DNA of 64,000 bases. It comes from Verticillium longisporum (taxonomy: Eukaryota; Ascomycota; Sordariomycetes; Glomerellales; Plectosphaerellaceae). The notes beneath the pieces were generated by a model. The model did not search any database and was not told the origin of the DNA. It worked only from the letters and a program-made list of their open reading frames with translations. Positions 1-14,900 of the stretch are shown one piece after another (the stretch's first letter is position 1; each line of letters starts with the position of its first letter). The translations under genes and the position numbers were made by a program. The DNA lies in assembly GCA_019188255.1 (NCBI GenBank), contig JAETXT010000015.1, positions 744,001-808,000 of the forward strand, written 5' to 3'.

Positions 1-594
1 TAATAATAATTAAATAAAAAGATTAAAGTAATTAAGGGTAAATATAGGATTAAATAAATAAAATAGGAATACGATAAATTATAAGAATATCGATTATTAA
101 AAAAAGCTAAAGATAATAAGATCTAAGAGAATTATAAATATAATAAAGAGAACTTTATAAAATAGGTATAACGAACTATTACCTATAAATCGGTAATAAG
201 GATTATTCTATATTATTACCTACTTCTAAGCTACTATTAATATTACTATTATTATAATTTCCATAATACGTCTAACCTAGCTCTATATTATTATTACGCT
301 AAGGAATAAGGCCTAAGAAGTAATACGTTAAGGCACTAAGACGTATTAGCGAAAGCATTATAAGTTCTAGGGACTAGACCTCTAGGAGGGGAGGTAATAT
401 AAGGAATTAAACGTTAGGAAATTAACCCTTATTTATATTATCGTAAATACTTCAGTAATAAGCCTTAATTTAAAAGGGGAAGTCGAGGCTATACTCGATA
501 GCCTCGATAAATTAAAGTTAATATAATAGCTTACCGATTATTCGCCGATCTAATTACTTTCCCTAATCTAGGCCTTTAGCCTAATACCTTTATA
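1..594 (+). mobile_element. 3' end of a Ty3/gypsy element with its LTR
   Basis: This is the RIP-mutated tail of a plus-oriented gypsy element cut by the window start. Bases 1-397 match the tail that precedes every plus-oriented LTR here (compare 15710-16102, 30880-31254, 36900-37292). The 3' LTR is 398-594 (197 bp). It runs from TATAAGGA to CTTTATA, read as an original TG...CA pair changed to TA...TA by RIP. It contains the conserved 10-bp-stem hairpin typical of this LTR. No intact coding sequence remains. Confidence 0.85.
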
Positions 595-1387
595 AAATCT
601 TCTTAATAAATATTTATATTATCTTTTTAAGGTCCTCTTTATAAATCGTTTTAAGGTTCTAAGTATAGTTTTATTATATTATTTATAAAATATAAATAAG
701 TTTTATTATTAATTATTCTATAATTTAAGCTAATTTATATTAAATCGGAAAGTATTTCTAACCTCGATTATAATAAATTAATTATCGATTTAAGCGATAA
801 TAATATCCTCTTCGAGTATTTTATAATTATAAATAAATAGTTTATTATAATTCTTTATAATAAAGGTATATTTAATAAAATATTAAATTAAGAGGTTATT
901 TTTATATCTCTATTTATAGAGCTTATAGATTAAGGCTTAAAAGATCTATATTTATAATTTAATTTAAATCGTTTATTTATTAATATTTCGATAATAATTT
1001 TCTAGAGAAGATCCTAATTTAAATATAATCTTCCTATTATAATTACCCTTTAACGATTCTAATAATATTCCTACTAATTTATTTTTAGAATAATATCTAT
1101 TATAATAAACGGTTCGCTTTTAAATTCTAATATACTTTAATTAATCTATTATTTAGCTTAATCTAATTATAGGTTATAAAAATTAAAGAATATAAAGGTA
1201 TTAAATTAAAGGCCTAGATTAAGGAAAGTAATTAAATTAGTGAATAATTAATAAGCTATTATATTAACTTTAATTTATCGAGGCTATTAAGTATAGCCTC
1301 GATTTCTCCTTTTAAACTTAGGCTTATCGCTAAAGTATCTATAATAATACGAATAAGGGTTAGGTTCCTAACGTCTAACTCCTTATA
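595..1387 (-). mobile_element. 5' end of a Ty3/gypsy element, minus strand, with LTR 1191-1387
   Basis: This is the reverse complement of the family's 5' end: LTR at 1191-1387 (197 bp, inverted relative to 398-594), followed on the minus strand by gag leader sequence matching 8918-9530. It breaks at 594/595 against the LTR of the neighbouring plus-oriented copy, so two elements of opposite orientation abut. It is saturated with TAA/TAG and not coding today. Confidence 0.8.
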
Positions 1388-1471
1388 AGAATATTATATT
1401 AAAAATAAATATTAGGAAAACTATAAAAGTATTAGCAATTATTGATTAATAGGGTAAGGAGATTAAATTCT
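1388..1471 (+). mobile_element. 84-bp gypsy protease-region fragment between two LTRs
   Basis: This matches about 10235-10318 of the complete copy, in plus orientation, and is sandwiched between the inverted LTRs 1191-1387 and 1472-1653. It is the remnant of a host element that received insertions on both sides. Confidence 0.6.
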
Positions 1472-1759
1472 TATAAAGGTATTAGGCTAAGGGCCTAGAT
1501 TAGGGAAAGCAATTAGATTAGCGAATAATCGGTAAATTATTATATTAACTTAAACCTATTAAGGCTATCGAGTATAGCCTCGACTTCTCCTTTTAAACTT
1601 AGGCTTATCGCTAAAGTATCTACGATAATACGAATAGGGGTTAGGTTCCTAACTCTCCTAAATTTCACTATCCCTAGCTTCTTTTTAATAATCGATATTA
1701 TTATAATTATTATATCCTTATATTATCTATTAATCCTACGCTTACCCTTAATTCCCTTA

Positions 1760-3200
1760 TTCCCTTTATTTAATCGCTATTATGTTAGATATTACTCTCC
1801 ACTTTAATAAAGTATATTTATATAATCCCTAGCTTATTTAGGCTTATAATCGCGAGCTTCTTAATACTAAGGCTAAGAACCCCTTATATAAATACTATTT
1901 TAGTAAACTCGCTTCCTAGCTAGATATTAAATATATAATTAGATATTCTAATATTAAATATATTATTTATAAATTTAATAAAAGTATTTATTTTATTATA
2001 AATTTATTAAATCTTTTAATTATATTAGCTAATAATTATAGATCTTTAAGCCCTTTTATAGAATTATTTAATTTATATAATAAGAGGTTTATAATTAAAT
2101 ATATATTATTAAGGGTATAATTCTATATAATTATTTATTTAAATAATATATTTATTATTTCTCTTATTTTAATAAAATAATTAAATATTTTAAGAAAATA
2201 TTAGAAATTATTATTAATTTAGCTAATAATAGCTATCTCTATAATATTATAGATTATATTTAAATTTTTAAATTCCCTTTTATTAATTATATAATATCTA
2301 TTTATTAAGATATCCTCTATATATTCGCTATTATCTCTTTAGCTTTATTAATCTATAAGTTTCTTAGCCCTTTATTTTATATCTTTTTATTAATTAAATC
2401 TTCTTTCAAAAATTTAGCCTTTAAATTATAAAGCGCTTAAGGAAATTATCGTTATTTATTAACTTAAGTATATTATTTATTATTAAGAAGCTAATACCCT
2501 TAAACTTACCCTCTTCTATCTATATATTAATCTATATAATTACCCTCTAAATAATAAAAATATAATTAAGCTAATCTAAGGCTATCTTAATCTTCCTATT
2601 AACCTTAAGCTTATCGACCTATTAATAGATACTTTTAATAATAATAATCCTATCTATTTATATCTTTAAAGCGCTTATTATTTAAGCTATACTTTTATTA
2701 ATTAATTATTATCTTATATCTCGAAGAATATTAATATTATTATAGCTTCTATTATAAGCGAGAAAGAGAGTATTATTATTAAAAAGGAAGTTATAATTAT
2801 AAAAAAGAAGGAAATAGAGGAGTATAAAATAATAGAGAAGGCTACTAAGCTTATAATTATTAAGGAAAAGAAAATAGCCGATATTAAGGCTTATATCTAT
2901 AAAGCCTAAGAGGAGCTCTATTATATTAGTAATAGTTTAGAGGCTCTTAAGGAAGTATTAATAGCTTAAACTCCTATTTTTAAGGCTATTATTACTCTAA
3001 AGGGGTTAGCTAAGCGCTCTACTCTAGCTCTAGCCCTTAATTATTTAATAAAGAGAATTTAATTAATTCTTTAAAAGATTATATAAATTATTAATAATAA
3101 TAAAGAAAATAATAATAAGAATAATAATAAGAGTATTAATAAATTAATTATTAAGGGTTTAAGTAAAATAGATAATTTAGAATAGTTTTTCTTTTATTTA
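1760..3200 (+). pseudogene. Antisense ORF of the gypsy element (coiled-coil protein), RIP-broken
   Basis: On the strand opposite to pol, between the chromodomain and the 3' LTR, a frame stays nearly open apart from RIP-type stops. Its C-terminal part (about 2750-3110) reads as a Lys/Glu-rich heptad-like segment followed by AYIYKA and LKGLAKRS, then an Asn-rich tract (probably Asp before RIP). The same reading recurs on the minus strand at about 14340-15700, 29500-30900 and 35540-36900 in the plus-oriented copies. The product is unrecognised and looks like a structural protein. It sits where some plant Tat-lineage gypsy elements (Retand, Ogre, Grande) also carry an antisense ORF, but homology to those is not claimed. 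Confidence 0.5.
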
Positions 3201-3276
3201 AATAAAAATAAAAAGGAATTAATATCTTAATAATAATAGCTATAAAATATTATTATATTATTTAATTAATATATTA

Positions 3277-3563
3277 TTAATATTATTAAAGCTTAATATT
3301 AAAATTCTATTTTTATTTTCTTATTTTCTTTATATAATAATTTATTAATAATTAATTTAAGAATTTAATTATTTATCTTATTATTTATACCTATATTTCT
3401 AATATTTCTAGTACTTTTTATTAATATTATTAAAGCTTAATATTAAAATTCTATTTTTATTTTCTTATTTTCTTTATATAATAATTTATTAATAATTAAT
3501 TTAAGAATTTAATTATTTATCTTATTATTTATACCTATATTTCTAATATTTCTAGTACTTTTT
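3277..3563. repeat. Exact two-copy tandem duplication, 144-bp unit
   Basis: Bases 3277-3420 and 3421-3563 are identical by eye, and the two units are directly adjacent. Other gypsy copies have a single unit here (for example around 14100-14210). The copies share every RIP-derived base, so the duplication arose after the last RIP round. The unit is shorter than the roughly 400 bp needed for efficient RIP in Neurospora. Confidence 0.9.
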
Positions 3564-6500
3564 TAAGGTTTATATTATATTTTTAAAATAGCTTTTAGGT
3601 TCTTAAATATTATATTTTATTAATTATTTAGCCTATTTTACTAAATAGAACCTTTACCTTTAATCCTCTTTATAAAATATAATATCTTCGATTTCCTATT
3701 TATCCTATTTATGCTCTAATATAGGGAAATAGGTTAATTATTTAATATCGATTTAGCGATTATATTATAATTCGAGGGAAGAGATAAAGAAGAGGTTATA
3801 TATTTTAGAATAAGTCTTAAGGAGTATTATATAATAAGCTTATTCGCTTATTTATTCTATAATCTATACTTAGATATATTATAATATTAGCTTCTAATCT
3901 ACTTTAAATTAAAAATTCTTAATAGAGAATCCTATAATATCTTTAATATTAAAGGTTTTTAATATATATTTCTTATTATAATAGAAGGCTTAAATATATA
4001 TTATATATTATTAATTTTTATTAATTATTTAATAAATAATTATAATCTTCTTAATCCTTTCTTTTATATTTTAGATATTTATATCCTATTTTAGGGCTAT
4101 ATAATTAACTATTTTAGAATAATATTTATATAAAGCTTTAAATAAAGAGATATTAATAATATTATATATATTATTATTATATAAGAATTCTATTTCTTTT
4201 AAATAATATAGTTATTCTTTTAGCGCTTAATCGTTAATATAGTAAAGGTATTTTTCTAATATTTAATAGATTCTCTCTATTTACCCGTTTATCTAAGGGT
4301 ATAGGTAATAGAGAGGTAGCGCTAAATTACTCTTTTTTAATAGAATTCCTCCTGAATTTACTTATAAGGAGTTTATCTTTATCGTTTATTATATTCTTTA
4401 AGCTCCTAAACCTATATTCTATTTCCTTATAAAGGATTATCTTTAAATTAATAACTATTAATATCTTATATATAGCTAGGAATTAAATAGCTTTCGTAAA
4501 TCGGTCTACGATTATAAGGATAGAATTATATTCTAAGCTATTATCCTTTACTATAGGGCTTAAGCTTATAATAAAATCTAAAGATATTTCTTAGAAAGGA
4601 TAGGATAGGAATAATAGCGATTATAGCTTTTAATATAATCTATATTAAGGTATTTAAATCCTTTAATATATTAAGTATTTAGTAATATAATAGTAGATAT
4701 TAATAAATATATTTTCTTTATAGAACTTCCTTATTAATAATTTAAAGGTTTTATTTACTTTTATATATCCTATTTAATAATTATTATAATATTATTTAAA
4801 TAGCTCTTTATAGAATATTCTTTATATAGGGATAATTAATTATCCTTTAAAGAGGAAAATACTTTAATTATCTATAATATAACCTTCCTTTCTTTTAGCT
4901 TATTAGCTTATATTCTCCTTTTAAAAAAGGTATCTTAGGTTAATAGCTTATAATCCTCTAATTAAATCTTTAAATTCTAAGGTAGAGGTAAGCTTTAATA
5001 TTATTTTATTCTTTATAAGCTCTTTTATAATAGAATATAGGATATATTAATCTAGAATAATAACTTTAGATTTTATTAATTCTTTAGACCTTTTTCTAGT
5101 CTTTTAGCGAATTATTATTAACTTTCTAGCTTTAGCTTCTTAGCTTCGAGGTTAAGAAGAAGCTTTCTTCTCTATTTTATTTATTATAATAATATAAATA
5201 TATATTACCCTTTATTTAAAAGGTAAGGGCCCTTTTTCCCTAAAATTATAATATCTTCTTAATATAAGGATAAGCTTTTATCTTTATAATATCGTTTATA
5301 TAGCTTAAATATAGGCTCTATTTATAGTATCCTTTAGCTTTATCTTTATAATAATTCGTTTAATATTTATAGCTAAGTCTTCTATTAATTATAGCTTTTT
5401 AGATAATATAGGGAATATATCGTTTAATAATATTTATTCTCTTATATAATCTAATTATCTTAAGAGATTATTAATTAAGTTTATAACTTTAAATTAATAT
5501 TAAATTTTAAAATCGAAAGATAATAATTAATATACCTATTATATAAGCCTTCTTTAAAGGTCTCTAGCTAGGGCTTATATAATAGTTTTAAGGGCTTAAT
5601 AATCGGCTAATATTATAAAAGCTTAATTTATACCTTCGAAGTAATAGTACTAATATTCTAGGCTTTCTATTATTATAAATAGTTCTTATTATTTAATCTT
5701 TTATTATTATTCTATTAATAAAAGCTTTCGCGAATAATAAATAATAAGTCTTTAGCTATTCTTATATTATTAATTAAAGATCCTTAAAATAGTATTATTT
5801 AATATATTAATCTTAATTTAATTTTCGAGTATATAATCTTAATATTATAAGATTATAATAATAATAAAAGTAAGCTTTAATACTTTAAACGTTTTCTATA
5901 TTTTAAGTAATTATTTAAATAATCCTTTCTTAACCTTTATAATACTTCCTTTTAATAATATTAATAAAAATACTATTATTTTAGAATATCTTTTAATAAA
6001 TTATTAATAAAAGTTAATAAATCCTAGGAATATTTATATATCTTTAAAGGATTTAAGGGGTTATTAATTAATAATTATTTAAATATAGTTTAAATCTATA
6101 ATTATGTTTTCTTTAAAGATAATAAATTTAAGGAATTCTATTTTATTTTAATAGAATAAATATTTAAATTATTTTATAAAGAATTTAAAATCTCGAAATC
6201 TTTTAAGGATTTATTAAAAATAAATTATATACTCCTCCTTTATTCTTAAATAAATTAAGATATTATTTAAATAAATAATATAGAAATTATTTAATAATTT
6301 AGCGATAGAGAAATACTTTATTTTAATTAAATAGTCTAAAAGTTCGTTTATTAAAAAGAATAAGTATTAATTCTTTATAATAATTATATTTAAACTCCGA
6401 TAATCGATATATAAATATAAACTTTTATCCTTCTTTAATATAAATAATATTAAAGCTTTTATAAGATTAATAGATTTCTTAATTCTCTTTATAGCTTCTT

Positions 6501-8550
6501 TTTCTATTATATAGTAATAGAGCTCTTCTAGCTATTTCTAGGATAATAAATAGATTAGCTTATAAAGAGGTTCGGCTTTTTCTTTTAAGTCTATTAAATA
6601 TTCTATATCTTTTAATATTAATAATTCTTTTACTAAATCTTTAGAGAATATATCTCTAAATTCTATAAATTCTAAAAAGAGCGCTTTAATTTATTTATTA
6701 TTAAGAAAGGGCTTATTAATAATAGGAATTATTATATTAAATATTATAGCTATTATCTAAATAATATAAATAATATAAGCCTTAGCTTTATCTTCGATTA
6801 TTATCTTTATAAACTCTTTAAAATCTATATTAAATATATAATTTTAAGTGAAGGATTAAATAATAATCTCTATTTAGATATTTTCCTTATTTATATTATT
6901 ATTAAATAGAAAGATATACCTTAACCCTTTAAATTATTCTATATATATAAATAATTAATATAATAATTATAATCGATTTTATATATTTAATAAATAGAAT
7001 AAGAAGGTAAATAATCTATAGCTATTTATTATCTATTTATTAAACGTTTATAGTTTAGGAGCTTCTATACTTTCTATTTCTTATAGCTTTAATAATTAAA
7101 TAAGGGTAAGATTAATAATATCTATAATAATATTAATATCTAAGTTAATAGAGAATTTAATTTCCTTATCCTATTAGATAATAATCGTTAATATTTTTAT
7201 AGTTTTCTTAATATTTATTTTTAATATAATACTCTTTAGGTTAGAACTTATATTAAATCGTTTTCTAAGAATTCTATTATCTAGACGCCCTTAAACTTAA
7301 ATAATTAGATATTAATAATTATAGCTTTTAGCTTCTATAGTTTAAGCTAAATATAGTTCTATATTTAATACCTTAGCTTATTATAATAAAAGTATATATT
7401 AAATAGTATTATAAGGGTAATATTTTAATTATTTAATAATATTCTTATAGAATAAGGGTTTAAGTTTCTCGTCTATTTTAGTATAATACTTCTATTATAA
7501 TAGGAGGAACGATATCGCTTTATTAACGATTAATCCTATAAAGCTTCTCTCTTTAAAGCTTTATAATTAAGGGTAATATTATAAAGTTCGCCCTAAGCTA
7601 ATTAAGAATAAATTTATTTCTTATTTTCTTATTATTTATTCTATAATTTATTAATATCTTATATTTATTAAGCTTTATATATAATTATTTTAATATCCTT
7701 AATAAGAATATAATATTCTATTAATTTATCTTTTATAAAATAAAGGAATTAACGTATTAGAAATACTTAAAAATATATTCTTTATTATAATCTACGTTTT
7801 CGCTAAATAATTAATAGATATTCTCTTAATAATTAAAGAAGATAAGAAAAGAGATATCCTTATTTCCTTAAAAATAGAGCGAATATAATTACTCTTAATA
7901 AATTAAGTTTTATAAGTCCTTTAATAAATATTCCTATTTTATAAAGCTTTAAAAATCTTCTTAATAGATATTTATATTATCTTTATTAAGGTCTTTTCTA
8001 TAAATTATTTTAAAGTTTTAAATATAATTTTATTATATTATTTATAAAATATAAATAAATTTTATTATTAATTATTCTATAATTTAAGCTATATTTATAT
8101 TAAATCGGAAAATATTCTTAGCTTTAATTATAATAAATTAATTATCGATTTAAATAATAATAATATCCTCTTTAAGTATTTTATAATTATAAATAAATAA
8201 TTTATTATAGTTCTTTATAATAAAAGTATATTTAATAAAATATTAAATTAAGAAATTATTTTTATATCTTTATTTATAAAGTTTATAAATTAAAGCTTAA
8301 AAGATTTATATTTATAATTTAATTTAAATTATTTATTTATTAATATTTCGATAATAGTTTTCTAGAGAAGATCCTAATTTAAATATAATCTTCCTATTAT
8401 AGCTACCCCTTAATAATTCTAATAATCTTCTTATTAATTTATCTTTAAAATAATATCTATTATAATAAGCGATTCGCTTTTAAATTCTAATATACCTTAA
8501 TTAATCTATTATTTAATTTAATTTAATTATAAATTATAGAAATTAAAGAA

Positions 8551-8917
8551 TATAAAAATATTAAGCTAAGGGCCTAGATTAAGGAAAATAATTAGATTAG
8601 CGAATAATTAGTAAGCTATTATATTAATTTTCACTTATTAAGGCTATCGAGTATAGCCTCGACTTCTCCTTTTAACTTAGGCTTATTATTAAATTATCTA
8701 TAATAATATAAATAGGGGTTTATAAGGAGTTAGATATTAGGAACCTAACCCCTATTTATATTATCGTAGATACTTTGATAATAAGCTTAAGCTTAAAAGA
8801 AGAAATCGAGGCTATACTTAATAACCTCGATAAATTAAAATTTATATAATAGTTTACTAATTATTCGCTAATCTAATTACTTTCCCTAATCTAGGCCCTT
8901 AATTTAATACTTTTATA
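8551..8917. repeat. Head-to-head pair of gypsy LTRs (8551-8720 minus, 8721-8917 plus)
   Basis: The 5' LTR of the minus element loses its outer 27 bases or so and joins directly to the complete 197-bp 5' LTR of the plus element at 8720/8721. The two elements therefore diverge from this point, and their bodies form one very large imperfect inverted repeat. Both LTRs contain the GAGGCTAT...ATAGCCTC hairpin core, eroded by transitions. Confidence 0.85.
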
Positions 8918-11900
8918 TTCTTTAACTTCTATAACCTATAACTAGATTAAGCTAAGTAATAGATTAATTAAAGCGTATTAGAACTTAAAAGCGAATTACT
9001 TATTATAATAGATATTATTCTAAAAATAAATTAATAGGAATATTATTAGAATCGTCGAGGGGTAGCTATAGTAAGAAAACTATATTTAAATTAAGATCTT
9101 CTCTAGAAAATTATTATTAAAATATTAATAAAAAAATAATTTAAGCTAAATTATAAATATATGTCCTTTAAGCCTTAATCTATAAACTCTATAAATAGAG
9201 ATATAAGAATAACCTCTTAATTTAATATTTTATTAAATATACCCCTCTTATAAAGAATTATAATAAATTATTTATTTATAATTATAAAATACTTAAAGGA
9301 GATATTATTATTATTATCGCTTAAATTAACGATTAATTTATTATAATTAAAGCTAGAAATATTTTCTAATTTAATATAAATATAGCTTAAATTATAGAAT
9401 AATTAATAATAAAATTTATATATATTTTTATAAATAATATAGTAAAATTATATTTAAAACCTCGAAATAATTTATAAAGAGGACTTTAATAAAGATAATA
9501 TAAATATTTATTAAGAAGATTTCTAAAGCTTTATAAAATAGGAGTACTTATTTAAGGATTTATAAAATTTAATTTATTAAGAATAATTATATTTATTCTA
9601 TTTTTAAGGAAATAAAGATATCTCCTTTCTTATTTTCTTTAATTATTAAGAGAATATTTATTAATTATTTAGCGAAAATATAGATTATAATAAAGAATAC
9701 GTTTTTAAGTATTTCCGATAATTCCTTTACTTTATAAAGGATAAATTATTAGAATATTATATTTTTATTAAAGATATTAAAATAATTATATATAAAGCTT
9801 AATAAATATAAGACGTTAATAAATCGTAGAATAAATAATAAGAAAATAAGAAACGAATTTATTCTCAATTAGCCTAGAGCGAACCCCGAAATACTACCCT
9901 TAATTATAAGGCCTTAAAGAGAGAAGCCCTATAGGATTGGTCTCTAATAAAATAAAATCGTTCCTCTTATTATAATAGAAGTACTATATTAAAGTAGGCG
10001 AGAAACTTAAACCCTAATTCTATAAGAATATTATTAAATAGCTAAAATACTACCTTTATAATATTATTTAATATATACTTCTATTATAATAAGCTAAAGT
10101 ACTAAATATAGAATTATACTTAGCTTAAGCTATAAAAGCTAAAAGCTATAATTATTAATATCTAATTACTTAAGTTTAAAGGTATTTAGATAATAGAATT
10201 CTCGGAAAACGATTTAATATAAATTCTAATTTAAAGAATACTATATTAAAAATAAATATTAAGAAAACTATAAAAATATTAACGATTATTATTTAATAAA
10301 ATAAGGAAATTAAATTCTCTATTAATTTAAATATTAATATTATTATAAATATTATTAATCTTATCTTTATTTAATTATTAAAATTATAAGAGGTAGAAAG
10401 TATAGAAGCTCTTAAATTATAAATATTTAATAAATAAATAGCGAATAGCTATAAATAATTCGCCCTCTTATTCTATTTATTAGATATATAAAATCGACTT
10501 TAACTATTATATTAATTATTTATATATATAGAACGACTTAAAAGGTTAAAGTATATCCTTTTATTTAATAATAATATAAATAAAGAAAGTATTTAAATAA
10601 ATATTATTATTTAATCCTTTATTTAAAGCTATATATTTAATATAGATCTTAAGGAGTTTATAAGGGTAATAATCGAAGATAAAGCTAAAGCCTATATCGT
10701 TTATATTATTTAAATAATAGCTATAATATTTAATATAATAATTCCTATTATTAATAAGCCCTCTCTTAATAATAAATAAATTAAAGCGCTCTTTTTAGAA
10801 TTCATAGAATTTAAAGATATATTCTCCGAAGATTTAATAAAAGAATTATTAATATTAAAAGATATAGAATATTTAATAAACTTAAAAAAAAAGGCTAAAC
10901 TTCTTTATAAGCTAATCTACTTATTATCCTAGAAATAGCTAAAAGAGCTCTATCGCTATATAATAGAAGGGGAGGCTATAAAGAGAATTAAGAAATCTAT
11001 TAGCCCTATAAAGGCTTTAATATTATTTATACTAAAGAAGGACGAGAGTTTATATTTATATATCGATTATTAAGGTCTAAATATAATTATTATAAAGAAT
11101 TAATATTTTCTCCCTTTAATCAACGAACTTTTAGATTATTTAATTAAAGTAAAATACTTCTCTAAAATAAATATTTAGGATATTTACTATTAAATTTATA
11201 TTAAAAGGAATAATTAATAAAAAACTATATTCTAAACTTAATATAAATATTATAAATATATTATAATATTATTTAAATTTATAAATACTTTTATTATATT
11301 CTAAATATATATTTATTAAATATTTATTAAATTATTAAATAATTTCTATATCGTTTACTTAAACGATATTTTAATTTATTCGAGAATAAAAGAGGAGTAT
11401 ATAATTTACTTTTAATAAGTCTTTAAAAGATTTCGAGATTTTAAATTCTTTATAAAATAATTAAAATACTTATTCTATTAAGATAAAATAGAATTCCTTA
11501 AGTTTATTATCTTTAAAGAAAGTATAATTATAAACTTAAATTATATCTAAATAATTATTAATTAATAACCCCTTAAATCTTTTAAAGATATATAAATATT
11601 CCTAAGATTCGCTAACTTCTATTAATAGTTTATTAAATAATATTCTAAAATAATAATACTTTTATTAATATTATTAAAGGGAAATATTATAAAAGTTAAG
11701 AAAGAATTATTTAAATAATTACTTAAAGTATAGAAAGTATTTAAAATATTAAAGTTTACTTTTATTATTATTATAATCTTATAATATTAAGATTATATAT
11801 TTAAAAGTTAAATCGAGATTAATATATTAAATAATACTATCTTAGGGATCTTTAGCTAAAAATATAAAAGTAGCTAAAGATTTATTATTTATTATTTACG

Positions 11901-14900
11901 AAAGCTTTTATTAATAGAATAGCGATAAAGGATTAAATAATAAGAATTACTTATAATAATAGAAAGCTTAGAATATTAACGCTATTATTTCGAAGGTATA
12001 GGTTAAGTCTTTATAATATTAATTAATTATTAAGCCCTTAAAGGTATTATATAGGCCCTAGCTAGAGACCTTTAAGGAAAGCTTATATAATAAATATATT
12101 AATTATTATCTTTTAATTTCGAAATCTAATATTAATTTAAAATTATAAACTTAGCTAATAATCTCTTAAGACGATTAGATTATATAAGAGAATAAGTATT
12201 AATAAATAATATATTCTTTATATTATCTAAAAAGCTATAATTAATAGAAGACTTAGCTATAAATATTAAGCGAATTATTATAAAAATAAAGCTAAAGGAC
12301 GTTATAAATAGAGCTTATATCTAGGCTATCTAAGCGATATTATAAAGATAGAAGCCTATCCCTATATTAAGAAGATATTATAGCTCTAGGGAAAAGGGGC
12401 TTTTACCCTTTAAATAAAGGTTAATATATATTTATACTATTATAATAAATAAAACGGAAAGGAAAGCTTCTTTTTAACCTCGAAATTAAGAAGCTAAAGC
12501 TAGAAAGTTAATAGCGATTTACTAAAAGATTAAGAAAAGGTCTAAAGAATCGATAGAATTTAAGGTTATTATTTTAGATTAATATATCCTATATTCTATT
12601 ATAAAAGAGCTTATAAAGAACGAAATAGTATTAAGGCTTACCTCTATCCTAGAATTTAAGGACTTAATTAAGGGATTATAAGCTATTAATTTAAAATACT
12701 TTTTTTAAAAAGAGAATATAAGCTAATAAGCTAGAAAAAAGGAAGGTTATATTATAAATAATTAAAGTACCCTCTTCTTTAAGGGACGATTAATTATCCC
12801 TATATAAAGAACGCTCTATAGAGAGCTATTTAAGTAATACTATAATAACCCCTAAGTAGGATATATAGGGGTAAATAAAACCCTTAAATTATTAATAAGG
12901 AAGTTCTATTAAGAAAATATATCTATTAATATTCGCTATTATATCGCTAAATACTTAATATATTAAAGGACTTAAATACCTTAATATAGATTATATAGGA
13001 AGCTATAATCGCTATTACTCTTATCCTATCTATTCTAAGAAATATCTTTAGATTTTATTATAGGCTTAAGCTTTATATTAAAGGATAATAGCCTAGAGTA
13101 TAATTCTATCCTTATAATCGTAGACCGATTTATAAAAGCTACTTAATTCTTAGCTATATATAAGACGCTAATAGCTATTAGCCTAAATACGATCTTCTAT
13201 AAGGAAATAGAATATAGGTTCGGGAGCTTAGAGAGTATAATAAACGATAGAGATAAACTCTTTATAAGTAAATTCTAAGAGGAATTCTATTAAGAGAGAG
13301 CGATTTAGCGCTACCTCTTTATCGCCTATTATCCTTAGACGGATAAATAGATAGAGAGAACCTATTAAATATTAGAAAAATACTTTCGCTATATTAATAA
13401 TTAAGCGCTTAAAGAGTAATTATATTATTTAAAAGAAATAGAGTTCTTATATAATAATAATATATATAATCTTATTAGCGTTTTACTATTTAAAGCCCTT
13501 TATAAATAGTATTTTAGAATAATTAACTATATAGCCTTAAGAAAGGATATAAAGGTCTAAAGCGTAAAAGAAAGGATTAAGAAGATTACGATTATTTATT
13601 AAATTATTAATTAAAATTAATAATATATAATATATATTTAAGCTTTCTATTATAATAAGTAGTATATATTAAAACCCTTTAATATTAAGGATATTATAAA
13701 GCTTTCTATTAAGAACTTCTAATTTAAAGCGGATTAGAAGCTAATATTATAATATATCTAAGTCTAGATTATAGAATAAGTAAATGAATAAGCTTATTAT
13801 ATAATACTTCCTAAGATTTATTCTAGAATATATAATATCTTCCCTATTTCTTCTTTAGAGCTATAATATAATCGCTAAATCGATATTAAATAATTAATTT
13901 ACTTCTTTATATTAAAGGATAAATAAGATAAATAGGAAATCGAAGATATTATATCCTATAAAGAATATTAAAAGTAAAGGTTCTATTTAGTAAAATAGGC
14001 TAAATAATTAATAGAATATAATACCTAGGAACTTAAAAGTTATCTTAAAAATATAATATAAACCTTAAAAAGGTATTAAAAGTATTAAAAGTATAAATAT
14101 AAATAATATAATAAATAATTAAATTCTTAAATTAATTATTAATAAATTATTATATAAAGAAATTAAGAAAATAAAAATAAAACTCTAATATTAAGCTTTA
14201 ATAATATTATTAATATATTAATTAGATAATATAATAGTATTTTATAGCTATTATTATTAAGATATTAATTCCCTTTTATTCTTATTTAAATAAAGGAAAT
14301 ATTATTCTAAATTATTTATTTCGATTAAACCTTTAATAATTCGCTTATTAATATTCCTATTATTATTATTATTATTATTTTCTTTATTATTATTAATAAT
14401 TTATATAGCCTTTTAAGGAATCGATCGAGTTCTCTTTATTAAATAATTAAAGGCCGGAGCTAGAGCGAAGCGCTTAACTAACCCCTTTAGAGCGATAATA
14501 GCCTTAGAAGTAAGAGTTCGAGCTATAAATACTTCTTTAAAGGCTTTAGAATTATTAACGATATAGCGGAGCTCCTTTTAAGCCTTATAGATATAAGCTT
14601 TAATATCGGTTAATTTCTTCTCCTTAATAGCTATAAGCTTAGTAGCTTTTTCCGCTATTTTACGCTCCTCTACCTCTTTCTTCTTTATAGCTATTACCTC
14701 TTTCTTAATAATAATACTCTCTTTCTTATTTATAATAAAGGCTATAATAACTTTAATATTCTTCGAGATATAAAAGGATAATTAGCTAATAAAAATATAG
14801 CCTAGGTAATAAGTATCTTAAAGATATAAGTAAATAGGATTATCGCTATTAAGGGTATCTATTAATAGATCGATAAGCTTAAGGTTAATAGGAAGTTTAG

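Larger units (their letters stand above)
1472..8720 (-). mobile_element. Near full-length Ty3/gypsy chromovirus, minus strand, RIP-mutated
   Basis: The element lies on the minus strand, so its 5' LTR is at right (8551-8720, outer end missing) and its 3' LTR at left (1472 to about 1653, truncated). About 300 bp of the usual tail next to the 3' LTR is deleted. Pol reads right to left. The reverse transcriptase active site survives near 6262 as YLNN (ancestral YLDD), followed by RNase H, integrase and chromodomain remnants down to about 3600. The interval 1760-3200 carries a separate near-open frame on the plus strand, antisense to pol. A 144-bp exact tandem duplication lies at 3277-3563. In-frame TAA/TAG at former CAA/CAG/TGG codons make it inactive. 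Confidence 0.85.

Noticed and set aside
14345..14400. (ATT)n tract considered as a microsatellite
   Set aside because: It recurs in every gypsy copy as the acidic or Asn tract of the antisense ORF, so it is coding-derived with RIP-type changes and not an independent repeat.
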